The position numbers and the translations under genes were made by a program. The notes under the pieces were generated by a model, which saw only the letters and a program-made list of their open reading frames with translations, did no database searches and was not told the DNA's origin. DNA of 64,000 nucleotides from Burkholderiaceae bacterium (GTDB lineage Bacteria > Pseudomonadota > Gammaproteobacteria > Burkholderiales > Burkholderiaceae_D). Shown one piece after another: positions 17,762-30,237 of the stretch; the first letter of the stretch is position 1, and each line of letters starts with the position of its first letter. The DNA lies in contig JAIENA010000296.1 of the NCBI GenBank assembly GCA_019751755.1, positions 1 to 64,000 of the forward strand. Direction: 5' to 3'.

Positions 17762-18127
17762 ATGGCTTTATCCCGCATTGGCCAGATTGCCTTGCCTGTT
17801 TCAGACACCAACCGTGCCGAAGCGTTTTATGGCGGTGCGTTGGGCTTGAATAAACTATTCCGTTCTGGAGAACTGGTATTCTTTGATTGCGCCGGTGTCC
17901 GTTTAATGCTGGAAGGCACGTCTAACCCCATACAACCGGGGGCCGGCGTATGTCATTATTTTTATGTGGAACAGATTGACGCCATGGCCAGCATTTTGAA
18001 AGCGCGGGGTGTGGCATTTGATGGTGAACCGCATTTAGTTGCTAAAATGCCGGATCATGAATTATGGATGGCGTTTTTCCGTGATCCGGATGGCCATTTG
18101 CTGGCGCTGATGGAAGAAAAACGCTGA
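17762..18127 (+). CDS. VOC (glyoxalase/bleomycin-resistance fold) protein
   Basis: Single VOC domain of 121 residues: IGQIALPVSDTNRAEAFYGG at the start, FFDCAGVRLMLEG in the middle, and FFRDPDGHLLALMEE at the end. The metal-ligand pattern (His or Gln early, Glu late) fits a glyoxalase-type fold, but the substrate cannot be told. A GGAG precedes the ATG. It shares the softer GC content of the RsgA-like gene before it and the lipoprotein after it. Confidence 0.82.
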   Translation: MALSRIGQIALPVSDTNRAEAFYGGALGLNKLFRSGELVFFDCAGVRLMLEGTSNPIQPGAGVCHYFYVEQIDAMASILKARGVAFDGEPHLVAKMPDHELWMAFFRDPDGHLLALMEEKR

Positions 18128-18143
18128 GAGGAATAGAGAGATC

Positions 18144-18707
18144 ATGCGCCGAATTGTTCGCCACGTCGCGCCACTGGCTGTATTAATGACACTTGCCGCT
18201 TGCGGCAATGATTACCAACCCGAGCAACTGTATCAAGCCAGTACGCCGGCCTGCTCGAAATGGGAAGAGGGTTCGACGTTTAAATTACCGGACAATATTA
18301 CCGTCACGGCCACGCCACCATCGGCCCTGCCCGATGGCGGCGTGGAAATCAGCCTGATTTATCTGGTACCGCGCGGCGCCATGGCGCAATTCACCAGCCG
18401 GTCTTTTAAAATTGGCGCGCCCAATGGACCGGCATTGACCAATGCCGAGATCGTGACGATTTATCGCCGAGGCACCGAAGGCCGTCCGGAAATCGTTGAT
18501 GTGATTGAACAGGTACCGATATTAATGACGGGCATCGGCACGTCGGATTTCACGCAATACCGCTTCCGTCTGCATTTCAAGGGAAAATTGCCGGAGCGGT
18601 TTGATTTATTATTGCCCGTCGTGAAAATCAAAAATGAACGCTACCCGGTACGCACGTTTACGTACCGGTATTTTGAAGACCGCAAGTCTTACGGTATGTG
18701 CAGTTAA
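18144..18707 (+). CDS. Hypothetical lipoprotein
   Basis: Protein of 187 residues with a lipoprotein signal peptide: basic start MRRIVRH, hydrophobic stretch, lipobox LAAC-G with Cys near residue 20. The mature part is predicted mostly beta and holds paired cysteines (residue ~37 and near the C-terminus). No family recognised. It starts 17 nt after the VOC gene and is probably cotranscribed. Its last four bases overlap the convergent zincin gene. Confidence 0.72.
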   Translation: MRRIVRHVAPLAVLMTLAACGNDYQPEQLYQASTPACSKWEEGSTFKLPDNITVTATPPSALPDGGVEISLIYLVPRGAMAQFTSRSFKIGAPNGPALTNAEIVTIYRRGTEGRPEIVDVIEQVPILMTGIGTSDFTQYRFRLHFKGKLPERFDLLLPVVKIKNERYPVRTFTYRYFEDRKSYGMCS

Positions 18708-19648
18708 TCTGAAGCAGGCTGCGCCGCCTGCTTCAATTTGCGGACCGTTTCGATCACCAACGGGCGCGCCTGTTTGCAATCGAGGTTTGCCAGGGTTTTC
18801 AAGTCGCGGGTTTTGCCGATATCGCGCGCCACCAGATAACCCATGTAATAGCCGCGGCGTGGCGCCAGGCCGGTGCTGTCCTGCTTCATCATGAATAACG
18901 GCGCATACTGCGCGTCATCCGGGTTATCCAGCACGGTTTCCAGGTGCGCCAGCGACGCATATAAAGTCGCTTTGAGTTTGGGCAGGCTGCCTTCCGGGAA
19001 GGTCAACAACATTTCCGATTCGCTGGCATTCGGATTGAGCACCTGGGAAACATAGGTCGCCAATCCCTCGCGCCACAATGGTTGCCACATGCCCTGCCCT
19101 TCGCATTCCGGCGCCCGGGCATCATGGTGAATATGAAACAGTTCATGGTGGAAAAACGCTGCTTCGTTATCGCCAGCATGCAGGCGCGTCATCATGTCGG
19201 CGCCAAAAATCAGGTAATTCTTGCCATCGAGATCACGTGTTCCACCATCCATTTCACTCAGCGAGTGCAACAAATAGATCGGCACATTGGGCTTGAATTG
19301 AGGGAAAGCCGTTGAGAATGTCGTCATATGGCGCGGCAAGTCGGCATCGAACTGATCGATCTTCGCGACATACGCCTGGCGCAGTGCGCCAAAATTCGTC
19401 AGCGCTTTGGCAATCCGCTGGTCGATCGCGGCACTGTCGCCCTGGTAGCGCTGGACGCCATAAAACCCGGGGAATTTCGCGCCAACCTGCTGGTGAAACG
19501 CGGCCACCCGCTGCGGCTCCGGCATGCCCTGCGTGGCATCCCAGAACGTGACGAAATCACGGGCCAGGTTAATCACTTTAGGCGGCTCGGCAGCGTTACC
19601 GGCCAGTGCTGTGCACAACAGCGAACTTATCAACAGCAGACGTTTCAT
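18704..19648 (-). CDS. Secreted predicted zinc metalloprotease (HExxH, DUF2268-like)
   Basis: Protein of 314 residues with a signal peptide (MKRLLLISSLLCTALAGNAA). A zincin motif lies in FFHHELFHIHH near residue 165, with a downstream acidic candidate third ligand in LWREGLATYVSQ. This layout resembles the DUF2268 group of predicted Zn proteases. The likely location is the periplasm. Substrate unknown. The gene stands alone on the minus strand, ending against the lipoprotein gene. Confidence 0.72.
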   Translation of the reverse strand: MKRLLLISSLLCTALAGNAAEPPKVINLARDFVTFWDATQGMPEPQRVAAFHQQVGAKFPGFYGVQRYQGDSAAIDQRIAKALTNFGALRQAYVAKIDQFDADLPRHMTTFSTAFPQFKPNVPIYLLHSLSEMDGGTRDLDGKNYLIFGADMMTRLHAGDNEAAFFHHELFHIHHDARAPECEGQGMWQPLWREGLATYVSQVLNPNASESEMLLTFPEGSLPKLKATLYASLAHLETVLDNPDDAQYAPLFMMKQDSTGLAPRRGYYMGYLVARDIGKTRDLKTLANLDCKQARPLVIETVRKLKQAAQPASD

Positions 19649-19705
19649 GCATGCTATCGTTGAAAAAAAGCAAATTATGACACGCTACTGTTGTGAAACA
19701 AACAT

Positions 19706-20128
19706 TCAATGGCGGGCACGCCAGCGGGCAATGGCCGCCAGTTGCGCCACCGCCACGGCCAGTTCCGCCTGCACTTTCGCATAGTCCATCTGGCCGCTGT
19801 GCTGGGCCAGTTGTTCCTCCGCCAGCTTGCGCGCGGCGTTGGCGCGCGCTTCATCGAGGTCTTTGCCACGAATCACGGTATCGGCCAGCACCGTGATCGT
19901 GCCAGGCTGAACTTCCAATAAGCCGCCGGCGACAAACAGGAATTCCTCGTCGTCGGTGCCCGGCTTTTGGATCCGCACCACACCCGGGCGGATGCGCGTC
20001 ATCAGCGGCGTATGGCGCGGATAAATGCCCAATTCACCCTGTTCTCCCGGTAACACGACAAAGGTGGCGGGACCGGAGAAATACTGGCCCTCGGCGGAGA
20101 CGACATCAACGTGCAAGGTGGCGGCCAT
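19706..20128 (-). CDS. Second ATP synthase epsilon subunit (AtpC paralogue)
   Basis: Protein of 140 residues closely matching AtpC just upstream, with shared blocks [41 protein letters not shown] and [10 protein letters not shown]. Both the N-terminal beta-barrel and the C-terminal helical hairpin are present, so it looks functional. The ATG at 20128 has AGGAG 5-6 nt upstream. It is separated from the atp operon by a strong terminator (20213-20240) and a REP-like palindrome, so it is either a weakly expressed read-through gene or separately controlled. Confidence 0.88.
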   Translation of the reverse strand: MAATLHVDVVSAEGQYFSGPATFVVLPGEQGELGIYPRHTPLMTRIRPGVVRIQKPGTDDEEFLFVAGGLLEVQPGTITVLADTVIRGKDLDEARANAARKLAEEQLAQHSGQMDYAKVQAELAVAVAQLAAIARWRARH

Positions 20129-20175
20129 GGGACTCCTACGAGATTGGTTCACATCTTGAGCGACTGGCCGCGCTT

Positions 20176-20209
20176 GGCGGATGACGCGCTGCGCGCTAAT
20201 CCACCCTAC
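20176..20209. repeat. REP-like palindrome GGCGGAT...ATCCACCCTAC
   Basis: An imperfect palindrome with an ACGCGCTGCGCGC core between GGCGGAT and ATCCACCCTAC. Elements of this look are scattered in many proteobacterial genomes. It lies between the atp-operon terminator and the second atpC. Confidence 0.5.
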
Positions 20210-20212
20210 AGC

Positions 20213-20240
20213 AAAAAAGGCAGCCGAAGCTGCCTTTTTT
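20213..20240 (-). terminator. Terminator of the atp operon
   Basis: AAAAAAGGCAGC at 20213-20224, loop CGAA, GCTGCCTTTTTT at 20229-20240: a perfect 12-bp stem with T-runs on both strands. It starts 26 nt past the atpC stop. Confidence 0.9.
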
Positions 20241-20265
20241 TGTTACTGCCTGCGTATGCTGAAAA

Positions 20266-20691
20266 TCAGCCGCGCAGTTGACGCAGTTTAGCGATCGCGG
20301 CCAGTTGGCCCACCGCTGCGGCCAGTTCGGCCTGCGCAGTTGCGTAGTCCATCTTGCCGGTGCTGTTGACCAGGGCTTCTTCCGCCAATTTCTTGGCGGC
20401 GGTAGCCTTGGCTTCATCCAGGTCCTTGCCACGGATCGCGGTGTCGGCCAGTACCGTCACGGAGTTTGGTTGCACTTCCAGCAGACCACCGGCGACAAAG
20501 ACGAACTCGTCTTCAGCCTGGCCCTGCACCTGGATACGCACCGCACCCGGACGAATACGGGTGATCAGCGGCGTGTGCTTAGGGTAAATACCCAGCTCGC
20601 CCTGTTCACCTGGCAACGCGACGAACGTGGCTTCGCCGGAGAAGATTTGCTCTTCAGCGGAGACCACATCTACGTGTATGGTATTTGCCAT
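20266..20691 (-). CDS. atpC: ATP synthase epsilon subunit
   Basis: Epsilon subunit of F1: 141 residues, N-terminal beta-barrel (about 1-85, ending [11 protein letters not shown]) and C-terminal alpha hairpin (about 90-140), which couples the central stalk to the c-ring and inhibits ATP hydrolysis. It is the last gene of the atpIBEFHAGDC operon before the terminator. It is nearly the same length as the paralogue at 19706, and the two differ mainly in the helical hairpin. Confidence 0.97.
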   Translation of the reverse strand: MANTIHVDVVSAEEQIFSGEATFVALPGEQGELGIYPKHTPLITRIRPGAVRIQVQGQAEDEFVFVAGGLLEVQPNSVTVLADTAIRGKDLDEAKATAAKKLAEEALVNSTGKMDYATAQAELAAAVGQLAAIAKLRQLRG

Positions 20692-20752
20692 GTGTGTCCT
20701 ATCGGGGATAAACGCTCCCGGAACCCCGGGAGCGTCGCCAATTCACCGGGAA

Positions 20753-23058
<2,306 letters not shown>

Positions 23059-23111
23059 GAGTCCTTACTCCCTTGTACGCGAGAAAGGCGGCCTACTGGC
23101 CGCCGATCCGC

Positions 23112-24653
23112 TTAGAATGCGCCGGATTTCTTGAAATCAGCAATGGCAGCGGCCAGCGCAGCTTCGCCGTCCTTGTCCAGTTGCTTGCTTTCTTCGATCT
23201 TGGCCAACAGGGCGGCTTGCTTGGCTTTCAGGTGGCTGTGCAGGCCGGCTTCGAAGGACAGAACCTTCTTCACAGGCACGTCGTCCAGGTAGCCCTTGTT
23301 CACAGCGAACAGCGATGCACCCATCAGGGAGATCGACAGTGGCGAGTACTGGGTCTGCTTCAGCAGTTCCGTCACGCGGGCACCGCGGTCCAGCTGCTTA
23401 CGGGTCGATTCGTCCAGGTCGGAAGCGAACTGCGCGAACGCAGCCAGTTCACGGTACTGTGCCAAGTCGGTACGGATACCGCCGGACAGGTTCTTGATGA
23501 CCTTGGTCTGAGCCGCACCACCAACGCGGGACACCGAGATACCTGCGTTAATCGCAGGACGGATACCGGAGTTGAACAGCGAGGTTTCCAGGAAGATCTG
23601 GCCGTCGGTAATCGAAATCACGTTGGTTGGAACGAACGCCGAAACGTCGCCAGCCTGGGTTTCAATGATCGGCAGCGCGGTCAGCGAACCGGTCTTGCCT
23701 TTAACGGCACCGCCGGTGAAGGCTTCGACGTAGTCGGCGTTGACGCGGGCTGCGCGTTCCAGCAGACGGCTGTGCAGGTAGAACACGTCGCCTGGGTACG
23801 CTTCACGGCCTGGTGGACGGCGCAGCAGCAGCGAGATTTGACGGTAAGCAACAGCTTGCTTCGACAAGTCATCGTAGACGATCAGCGCATCTTCACCGCG
23901 GTCGCGGAAGTATTCACCCATCGTGCAGCCGGAGTAGGCCGAGATGTATTGCATTGCAGCCGATTCCGATGCGGTCGCGGCAACAACGATGGTGTATTCC
24001 ATCGCGCCGTGCTGTTCCAGGGAACGCACGATGTTTTTGATGGTCGAGGCTTTTTGGCCGATGGCGACGTAGATACACGTCATGCCTTGACCTTTTTGGT
24101 TGATGATCGCATCAACCGCCACCGCCGATTTACCGGTCTGGCGGTCGCCAATGATCAGCTCACGCTGGCCACGGCCGATTGGTACCATCGCGTCGATCGA
24201 CTTCAGGCCGGTCTGCATCGGCTGCGACACGGATTCACGGGCAATCACGCCCGGAGCGATCTTTTCGATTGGCGAGGTCAGCTTGGCTTCAACTGGACCT
24301 TTGCCGTCGATCGGCTGGCCCAGTGCGTTCACCACGCGGCCGCGCAGTTCAGGACCGACTGGTACTTCCAGAATACGGCCGGTGCACTTGACGGTGTCGC
24401 CTTCCGAGATGTGCTCGTAAGCACCCAGAATAACGGCGCCGACGGAGTCACGCTCCAGGTTCATTGCCAGACCAAAGGTGTTGCCAGGGAATTCCAGCAT
24501 CTCGCCTTGCATCACATCGGACAGACCGTGAATGCGGCAGATACCGTCGGCAACGGAAATTACGGTGCCTTGATTGCGCACTTCAGCGCCGCCATCAATG
24601 CCTTGAATCCGGCTCTTGATCAGCTCGCTGATTTCAGATGGGTTGAGTTGCAT
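23112..24653 (-). CDS. atpA: ATP synthase alpha subunit
   Basis: Non-catalytic nucleotide-binding alpha subunit of F1, 513 residues. P-loop [10 protein letters not shown] near residue 170, the arginine-finger region [11 protein letters not shown] near residue 370, and N-terminal [15 protein letters not shown]. Usual length and position in the operon. Confidence 0.98.
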   Translation of the reverse strand: MQLNPSEISELIKSRIQGIDGGAEVRNQGTVISVADGICRIHGLSDVMQGEMLEFPGNTFGLAMNLERDSVGAVILGAYEHISEGDTVKCTGRILEVPVGPELRGRVVNALGQPIDGKGPVEAKLTSPIEKIAPGVIARESVSQPMQTGLKSIDAMVPIGRGQRELIIGDRQTGKSAVAVDAIINQKGQGMTCIYVAIGQKASTIKNIVRSLEQHGAMEYTIVVAATASESAAMQYISAYSGCTMGEYFRDRGEDALIVYDDLSKQAVAYRQISLLLRRPPGREAYPGDVFYLHSRLLERAARVNADYVEAFTGGAVKGKTGSLTALPIIETQAGDVSAFVPTNVISITDGQIFLETSLFNSGIRPAINAGISVSRVGGAAQTKVIKNLSGGIRTDLAQYRELAAFAQFASDLDESTRKQLDRGARVTELLKQTQYSPLSISLMGASLFAVNKGYLDDVPVKKVLSFEAGLHSHLKAKQAALLAKIEESKQLDKDGEAALAAAIADFKKSGAF

Positions 24654-24728
24654 ACTAACTCCTAAATGTTTTCTCTCCGCTTGCGCGAGGGTATGTGGTC
24701 TGCCGGCGTTGCCGCCTGATCTACGGTA

Positions 24729-25262
24729 TTACGAGGTCAGGGCGGTACGCATCTGCTGCAGCTTGGCGCGGACCGAAGTGTCCAGCACTTCGTCACCAAC
24801 TACCACACGCACACCACCGATCAGCGATGGGTCCACGGTGACGTTCGGGTTGAGCTTGCGGCTGAATTTCTTTTCCAGCGTCGCGACCAGCTCGGATACC
24901 TGTGCTGCGCTCAGTTCGAATGCGCTGATAATGTCGGCATCGGCTGCACCTTCCGCACTGTTTTTCAACAGGGCGAACTGGGTGCCGATTTCCGGCAGCA
25001 ATTCGATACGGCCATTGGCCAGCAGCATATTCAGGAAGTTGTTGGCTTCCGGCGTCAGCGGCGATTTCAGCAGAGATTGAATGGTGGCGGCGATGTCGCT
25101 ATCCGAAACTTTCGGATTGCGCGCGTATGCCAGCACATCGGCATGAGCACCGACCTGGGCCAATTCGGACACCAGGTCGGACCATTGCGCGAGGTTGCCA
25201 GCTTGAGCTACGCGGAAGAGGGCTTCCGCGTAAGGACGGGCGACGGTTGCGATTTCAGCCAT
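24729..25262 (-). CDS. atpH: ATP synthase delta subunit
   Basis: Peripheral-stalk subunit linking F1 to the b dimer, 177 residues. The start [15 protein letters not shown] and the C-terminal [24 protein letters not shown] are signatures of the family. It begins 2 nt after the atpF stop. Confidence 0.97.
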   Translation of the reverse strand: MAEIATVARPYAEALFRVAQAGNLAQWSDLVSELAQVGAHADVLAYARNPKVSDSDIAATIQSLLKSPLTPEANNFLNMLLANGRIELLPEIGTQFALLKNSAEGAADADIISAFELSAAQVSELVATLEKKFSRKLNPNVTVDPSLIGGVRVVVGDEVLDTSVRAKLQQMRTALTS

Positions 25263-25264
25263 GA

Positions 25265-25735
25265 TTACAGCTCGGTCGCGAGGCGATTCAACAGGTCAGC
25301 ATGTGCCGACGCCGTTACTTCGCGCTTCAGGATTTGCTCGGCGCCTTTAACAGCCAGGTCAGCCACTTGGGCGCGCAGTGCTTCGCGGGCTTGGGTGATT
25401 TGCTGATCAGCTTCAGCTTTGGCGTTGGCGACGATGCGCTCCGCTTCGGCTTTGGCATTTGCCTTGATTTCTTCAGCTACCAGTTGCGCGCGCTTTTCCG
25501 CGTCGGACACCAGCGTTGCGGCTTCGTCACGGGCGGTGGACAAGGCTTGGGCGGATTGCTTTGCAGCGATTTCCATCGAAGCCTTACCCTGGTCGGCGGC
25601 AGCCAGACCATCGGCGATACGCTTGGCACGCTCGTCCAGCGCACCGTTCAGCGCTGGGAAGACGAATTTCATCGAGAACCAAACGAGCACCGCGAAGGTG
25701 ATCATCTGGCCGATGAGCGACATATTAATGTTCAT
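25265..25735 (-). CDS. atpF: ATP synthase b subunit
   Basis: Peripheral-stalk b subunit, 156 residues: one N-terminal membrane helix (about 5-25), then a long Ala/Glu/Lys-rich coiled coil reaching F1. Present once, as in most proteobacteria with homodimeric b. Confidence 0.97.
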   Translation of the reverse strand: MNINMSLIGQMITFAVLVWFSMKFVFPALNGALDERAKRIADGLAAADQGKASMEIAAKQSAQALSTARDEAATLVSDAEKRAQLVAEEIKANAKAEAERIVANAKAEADQQITQAREALRAQVADLAVKGAEQILKREVTASAHADLLNRLATEL

Positions 25736-25773
25736 GCCTTGCTCCTAAAAAGTTTCCCCGGTTGGAGCGGTTA

Positions 25774-26070
<297 letters not shown>

Positions 26071-26116
26071 TTAAAAAAACGAAAGATACGAAAATTACAA
26101 ATCAAAAAGTTGCTGA

Positions 26117-26935
<819 letters not shown>

Positions 26936-27304
26936 TTAAACTGCTAGCAGCGCGAACCAGTATGCGAGGGTCGCCACCGCAAATCCTAGAATCAGCCAAA
27001 CTGTGCCCGCCGACGAAAACAACACCAGGGCGGCCGCGAACAGAATGGCTGTGATTAAAACTTTTACCATCTCGGCACGAAAATGCGTGCGGAATGCTTG
27101 TTTTGCGTCATTAGTTCCGCGCATGACAATAATCGCGTACACCAGACTTCCGATGACCGCGATTGCTCCGCCGATGGCGGCCGACCAGCCGTTCGCATGG
27201 CTGCCAAAGAATCCGGTGGCGGCCGAGAAAAAGACGGCGATTGTGAACTGCAGGGCAACTACTTTAAACACGGGCCGGGCAATGGTTTGCGTAAAATCAC
27301 TCAC
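26936..27304 (-). CDS. atpI: ATP synthase assembly protein I
   Basis: Small membrane protein (122 residues from the chosen start) with four hydrophobic segments, first gene of the atp operon. The AtpI family helps c-ring assembly and Mg or Ca uptake. A TTG at 27334 would add ten residues. However, the promoter at 27348-27377 predicts transcription starting near 27341, leaving no room for a ribosome site there. I therefore prefer the GTG at 27304, which has GGGAA 9 nt upstream. Confidence 0.78.
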   Translation of the reverse strand: MSDFTQTIARPVFKVVALQFTIAVFFSAATGFFGSHANGWSAAIGGAIAVIGSLVYAIIVMRGTNDAKQAFRTHFRAEMVKVLITAILFAAALVLFSSAGTVWLILGFAVATLAYWFALLAV

Positions 27305-27347
27305 TTGCCAGGTTCCCAGAGAAAGCGTATACAACTAAAGACACAGG

Positions 27348-27377
27348 ATTATATTAGGAATTTCGCCATGCGGTCAA
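27348..27377 (-). promoter_or_regulatory. Sigma-70 promoter of the atp operon
   Basis: On the minus strand a -35 TTGACC (27377-27372) and a perfect -10 TATAAT (27353-27348) are separated by 18 nt. The expected start is near 27341, about 37 nt before the preferred atpI start. Confidence 0.75.
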
Positions 27378-27703
27378 ACGAAGATGCACCGCTTTGGGGG
27401 GTTTTGCTGTCGGAACGCGACGGATTTACGGCGGGTTTAGAGGAGTTGCACCAACTTAGCGCGCCATGTGCGCGCTATCAGCAGTGATTTTCATGGCATT
27501 TTGTTATCTATTCCGACATTTATCGACGACGTTTTATATAGGTTATGGTTATAACTGGGCGTGATGATGTTTCCTCAGGAGAAAGATAAATTTTGATATA
27601 AAGGGCAAGGAAAATCGTCATTCCGATGATTTTGTTGCTTTCTATGCACTTTGATACAAATTTTTACGCTTTCGTGATCCATGAAATTTTCGAATGGGTC
27701 TTG
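27378..27703. other. Intergenic stretch between par and atp operons
   Basis: About 330 bp between the atp promoter and the parB terminator. It is AT-richer than the flanks and contains one short GC palindrome (GCGCGCCATGTGCGCGC, near 27460). I see no gene, RNA or repeat that can be supported. Confidence 0.5.
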
Positions 27704-27737
27704 AAAAAAGGCCCCTGATGTAAATCATCAGGGGCCT
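27704..27737 (-). terminator. Terminator after parB
   Basis: AGGCCCCTGATG at 27709-27720 and CATCAGGGGCCT at 27726-27737 form a perfect 12-bp stem with a 5-nt loop. On the minus strand it is followed by six T residues (27709-27704), 35 nt after the parB stop. Confidence 0.92.
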
Positions 27738-27771
27738 CGTGTTTTTACGGTAGGCGCGGCAAGCAAATTAT

Positions 27772-28683
27772 TTATGCCGGGGCGCCCCGCAACCGCGCCA
27801 ACACCCCGTCGAGCACATCGAGGTCGGCGAAATCAATCACCACTTGCCCCTTGCCCTTGGCCCCCATCTTGAACACCACCGGGGTCGCCAACGCATCGGA
27901 CAACTCTTCTTCCAGGCGCAGGATATCGCCGGACTTTTCCCGCAGCGGGCGCGGCTCGGCGGTGCCGGCCGCTTCTTCCAGCGTGCGCTGCACCAGCTTT
28001 TCCGTTTCGCGCACCGACAGGCGCTTGGCGATCACCACATTGGCCAGCGTGATTTGCGAAGCGGCATCGACCGCCAGCAAGGCGCGGGCATGGCCCATGT
28101 CAATGTCGCCCGCCATCAGCATGGTTTGCACCGGGCCGGCCAAGTTCATCAGGCGCAGCAGGTTCGACACGGCGGAACGCGAACGGCCCACCGCGTTGGC
28201 GGCCTGTTCGTGGGTAAAGTCGAATTCATGGATCAGGCGGTTGATGCCGTGCGCCTCCTCCAGCGGATTGAGGTCTTCGCGCTGGATGTTTTCAATCAGC
28301 GCCATCGCGGCGGCGGCGCGGTCGTCGACATCGCGCACCAGCACCGGCACGTGGTCGAGGCCCGCCATCTGCGCGGCACGGAAACGGCGCTCGCCGGCAA
28401 TGATTTCATATTTCATCATGCCGCCACTTTTGCCGACCGGGCGCACCAGGATCGGTTGCATGATGCCCTGGGTCTTGATGGAGGCGGCCAGTTCCGTCAG
28501 GCCGGTTTCATCCATGCGGGTGCGCGGCTGGTATTTGCCCGCCTGCATGACACTGACCGGCATGTCCTGCGTGGTGTGGCCGTTCGGTGCGCCAGGATGG
28601 GAGGCCGGGTTGGCGGGATCGAGGTCGCCGCCCAGCAGCGCGTCCAGGCCGCGGCCCAGACCTTTGAGTTTCTTGGTTGCCAT
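27772..28683 (-). CDS. parB: Chromosome partitioning protein ParB
   Basis: CTPase DNA clamp that loads at parS and spreads to segregate the origin. 303 residues: N-terminal KKLKGLGRGLDALLG ParA-contacting start, the CTP-binding GERRFRAA box near residue 100, ENIQREDLNP, the parS-reading helix-turn-helix around THEQAANAVGRSRSAVSNLLRL, and a C-terminal dimer domain. It follows parA by 12 nt. Its likely targets, four parS sites, lie at 32266-32415. Confidence 0.97.
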   Translation of the reverse strand: MATKKLKGLGRGLDALLGGDLDPANPASHPGAPNGHTTQDMPVSVMQAGKYQPRTRMDETGLTELAASIKTQGIMQPILVRPVGKSGGMMKYEIIAGERRFRAAQMAGLDHVPVLVRDVDDRAAAAMALIENIQREDLNPLEEAHGINRLIHEFDFTHEQAANAVGRSRSAVSNLLRLMNLAGPVQTMLMAGDIDMGHARALLAVDAASQITLANVVIAKRLSVRETEKLVQRTLEEAAGTAEPRPLREKSGDILRLEEELSDALATPVVFKMGAKGKGQVVIDFADLDVLDGVLARLRGAPA

Positions 28684-28695
28684 GTTGATTCGTCC

Positions 28696-29466
28696 TTACA
28701 TCTTCTTGATGCGCTTGATCATTTCCGCGCCGAAAGCGATATACGCTTGCGCGCCCTTGGAGCTCGGGTCAAACGTCACACCCGGAATGCCATAAGACGG
28801 CGCTTCGGCCAGGCGCACATTGCGCGGGATGATGGTCTTGAACACTTTGTCGCCGAAATGCTGTTCCAGCTGGGCCGACACCTGCTGCGACAACGTCATG
28901 CGCGGATCGAACATCACCCGCAGCAAGCCGATGATCGTCAGATCCGGGTTCAGGTTGGCATGCACCTTCTTAATAGTGTTGACCAGATCCGACAAACCTT
29001 CCAGCGCGTAGTACTCGCACTGCATCGGAATGATGACGCCGTTGGCGGCGCACAAGCCGTTCAGGGTCAGCAGCGACAGCGCCGGCGGGCAATCGATCAG
29101 CACGAAGTCGTACTGTTGATCGACCGCGGCCAGTGCGTCCTTCAGGCGGCGCTCGCGGTTGTCCAGTTCCACCATTTCCACTTCGGCGCCGGCCAGTTCA
29201 CGGTTCGACGGCAACACATCAAAGCGGCCCGATTCCGAACGCAGGCGCGCCGTGGCCACATCGGCCGTGCCCAGCATGACTTCATAGGTGGACGCGGCCA
29301 GGCCAGCCTTATTGATGCCGGCGCCCATGGTGGCATTGCCCTGCGGGTCCAGGTCCACCAGCAGCACGCGCTGCTTGAGTTTGGCCAGTCCCGCGGCGAG
29401 GTTGACTGTGGTGGTGGTTTTACCCACGCCGCCCTTCTGGTTTGCTACACAAAAAATTTTGGCCAT
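28696..29466 (-). CDS. parA: Chromosome partitioning ATPase ParA (Soj)
   Basis: Deviant Walker ATPase of 256 residues that binds nucleoid DNA as an ATP dimer and moves ParB-parS complexes. The signature KGGVGKTTTTVNLAA (residues 11-25), LVDLDPQGN and VLIDCPPALSLLTLN are intact. There is no N-terminal helix-turn-helix, as usual for chromosomal Soj types. Confidence 0.97.
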   Translation of the reverse strand: MAKIFCVANQKGGVGKTTTTVNLAAGLAKLKQRVLLVDLDPQGNATMGAGINKAGLAASTYEVMLGTADVATARLRSESGRFDVLPSNRELAGAEVEMVELDNRERRLKDALAAVDQQYDFVLIDCPPALSLLTLNGLCAANGVIIPMQCEYYALEGLSDLVNTIKKVHANLNPDLTIIGLLRVMFDPRMTLSQQVSAQLEQHFGDKVFKTIIPRNVRLAEAPSYGIPGVTFDPSSKGAQAYIAFGAEMIKRIKKM

Positions 29467-29501
29467 GAATCTTCTTGTTATGTCTTAAATTGAATAAACG
29501 A

Positions 29502-29552
29502 TTTATATCGAATAAATGGTTTATAGTGTTTATTCGGTTTATACGATATAAA
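29502..29552. promoter_or_regulatory. AT-rich nested palindromes upstream of parA
   Basis: In the 126-bp gap before parA, TTTATATCG (29502-29510) mirrors CGATATAAA (29544-29552). Inside it, CGAATAAA (29509-29516) mirrors TTTATTCG (29529-29536). TTTAT words recur through the stretch. It lies 36-86 bp upstream of the parA ATG, where an autoregulatory site would be expected. It does not match the parS consensus. Confidence 0.45.
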
Positions 29553-29592
29553 CTTTTTATACCATTTATACCGTTAGTGCCGAAAAAATGGT

Positions 29593-30237
29593 TTACGCTT
29601 TTTTGATGTAAACCAGGTGGCGCTCCGCATCCAGCCCCGGCACTTTCAGGGGCTGTAAATCCGTCGCTTGCCACGGGGCCGGCAACCGTTCCCGTTCGTC
29701 CTGCGGCGCCGTGCCTTTCAGCGCAATGTACTGACCACCCTCGGCCAGCAAATGCCCCGACCAGTTGACGAAGTCGGACAGGTCGGCAAAAGCGCGCGAC
29801 GTGATCACGTCGAACAATTGCGCCACCGCCAGCTCCTGCACCTTCATCGTATACACCGTCACATTGGCCAGGCCCAGTTGCGCCTTGACCTGGGTCAGGA
29901 AAGCGGTCTTCTTGTGCACGGTGTCAATCATCGACACCTGCATGTCGGGTCGCGCAATGGCCAGCACGATCCCCGGCAAGCCCCCGCCCGCCCCCACGTC
30001 CAGCACATTCTTCGCGCCGGCAAATGCGGGCACGGCGGCCAGTGAATCGAGCAAATGCAACGTCATCATTTGCATCGGATCACGCACCGACGTCAGGTTG
30101 TAGACACTATTCCACTTGTTGAGCAGCGCCAGATAGTCCAGCAACTGCTCATGCTGGGCGTCCGACAAGGCCAGTTGTAGTTGGTTGACGCCGTTTTTCA
30201 ACACTGCAGCCAGTGCTGCCCGGTCAAAGAACCTCAT
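29593..30237 (-). CDS. rsmG: 16S rRNA (guanine-527-N7) methyltransferase
   Basis: AdoMet-dependent methyltransferase of 214 residues (formerly GidB). The AdoMet site [20 protein letters not shown], then [12 protein letters not shown] and [12 protein letters not shown] are family signatures. Its ATG overlaps the mnmG stop by 4 nt (ATGA), so the pair is coupled. Confidence 0.96.
   Translation of the reverse strand: MRFFDRAALAAVLKNGVNQLQLALSDAQHEQLLDYLALLNKWNSVYNLTSVRDPMQMMTLHLLDSLAAVPAFAGAKNVLDVGAGGGLPGIVLAIARPDMQVSMIDTVHKKTAFLTQVKAQLGLANVTVYTMKVQELAVAQLFDVITSRAFADLSDFVNWSGHLLAEGGQYIALKGTAPQDERERLPAPWQATDLQPLKVPGLDAERHLVYIKKA

Noticed and set aside
27305..27334. TTG start for atpI at 27334
   Set aside because: The strong promoter at 27348-27377 predicts an RNA start near 27341, leaving no ribosome-binding site before this TTG.
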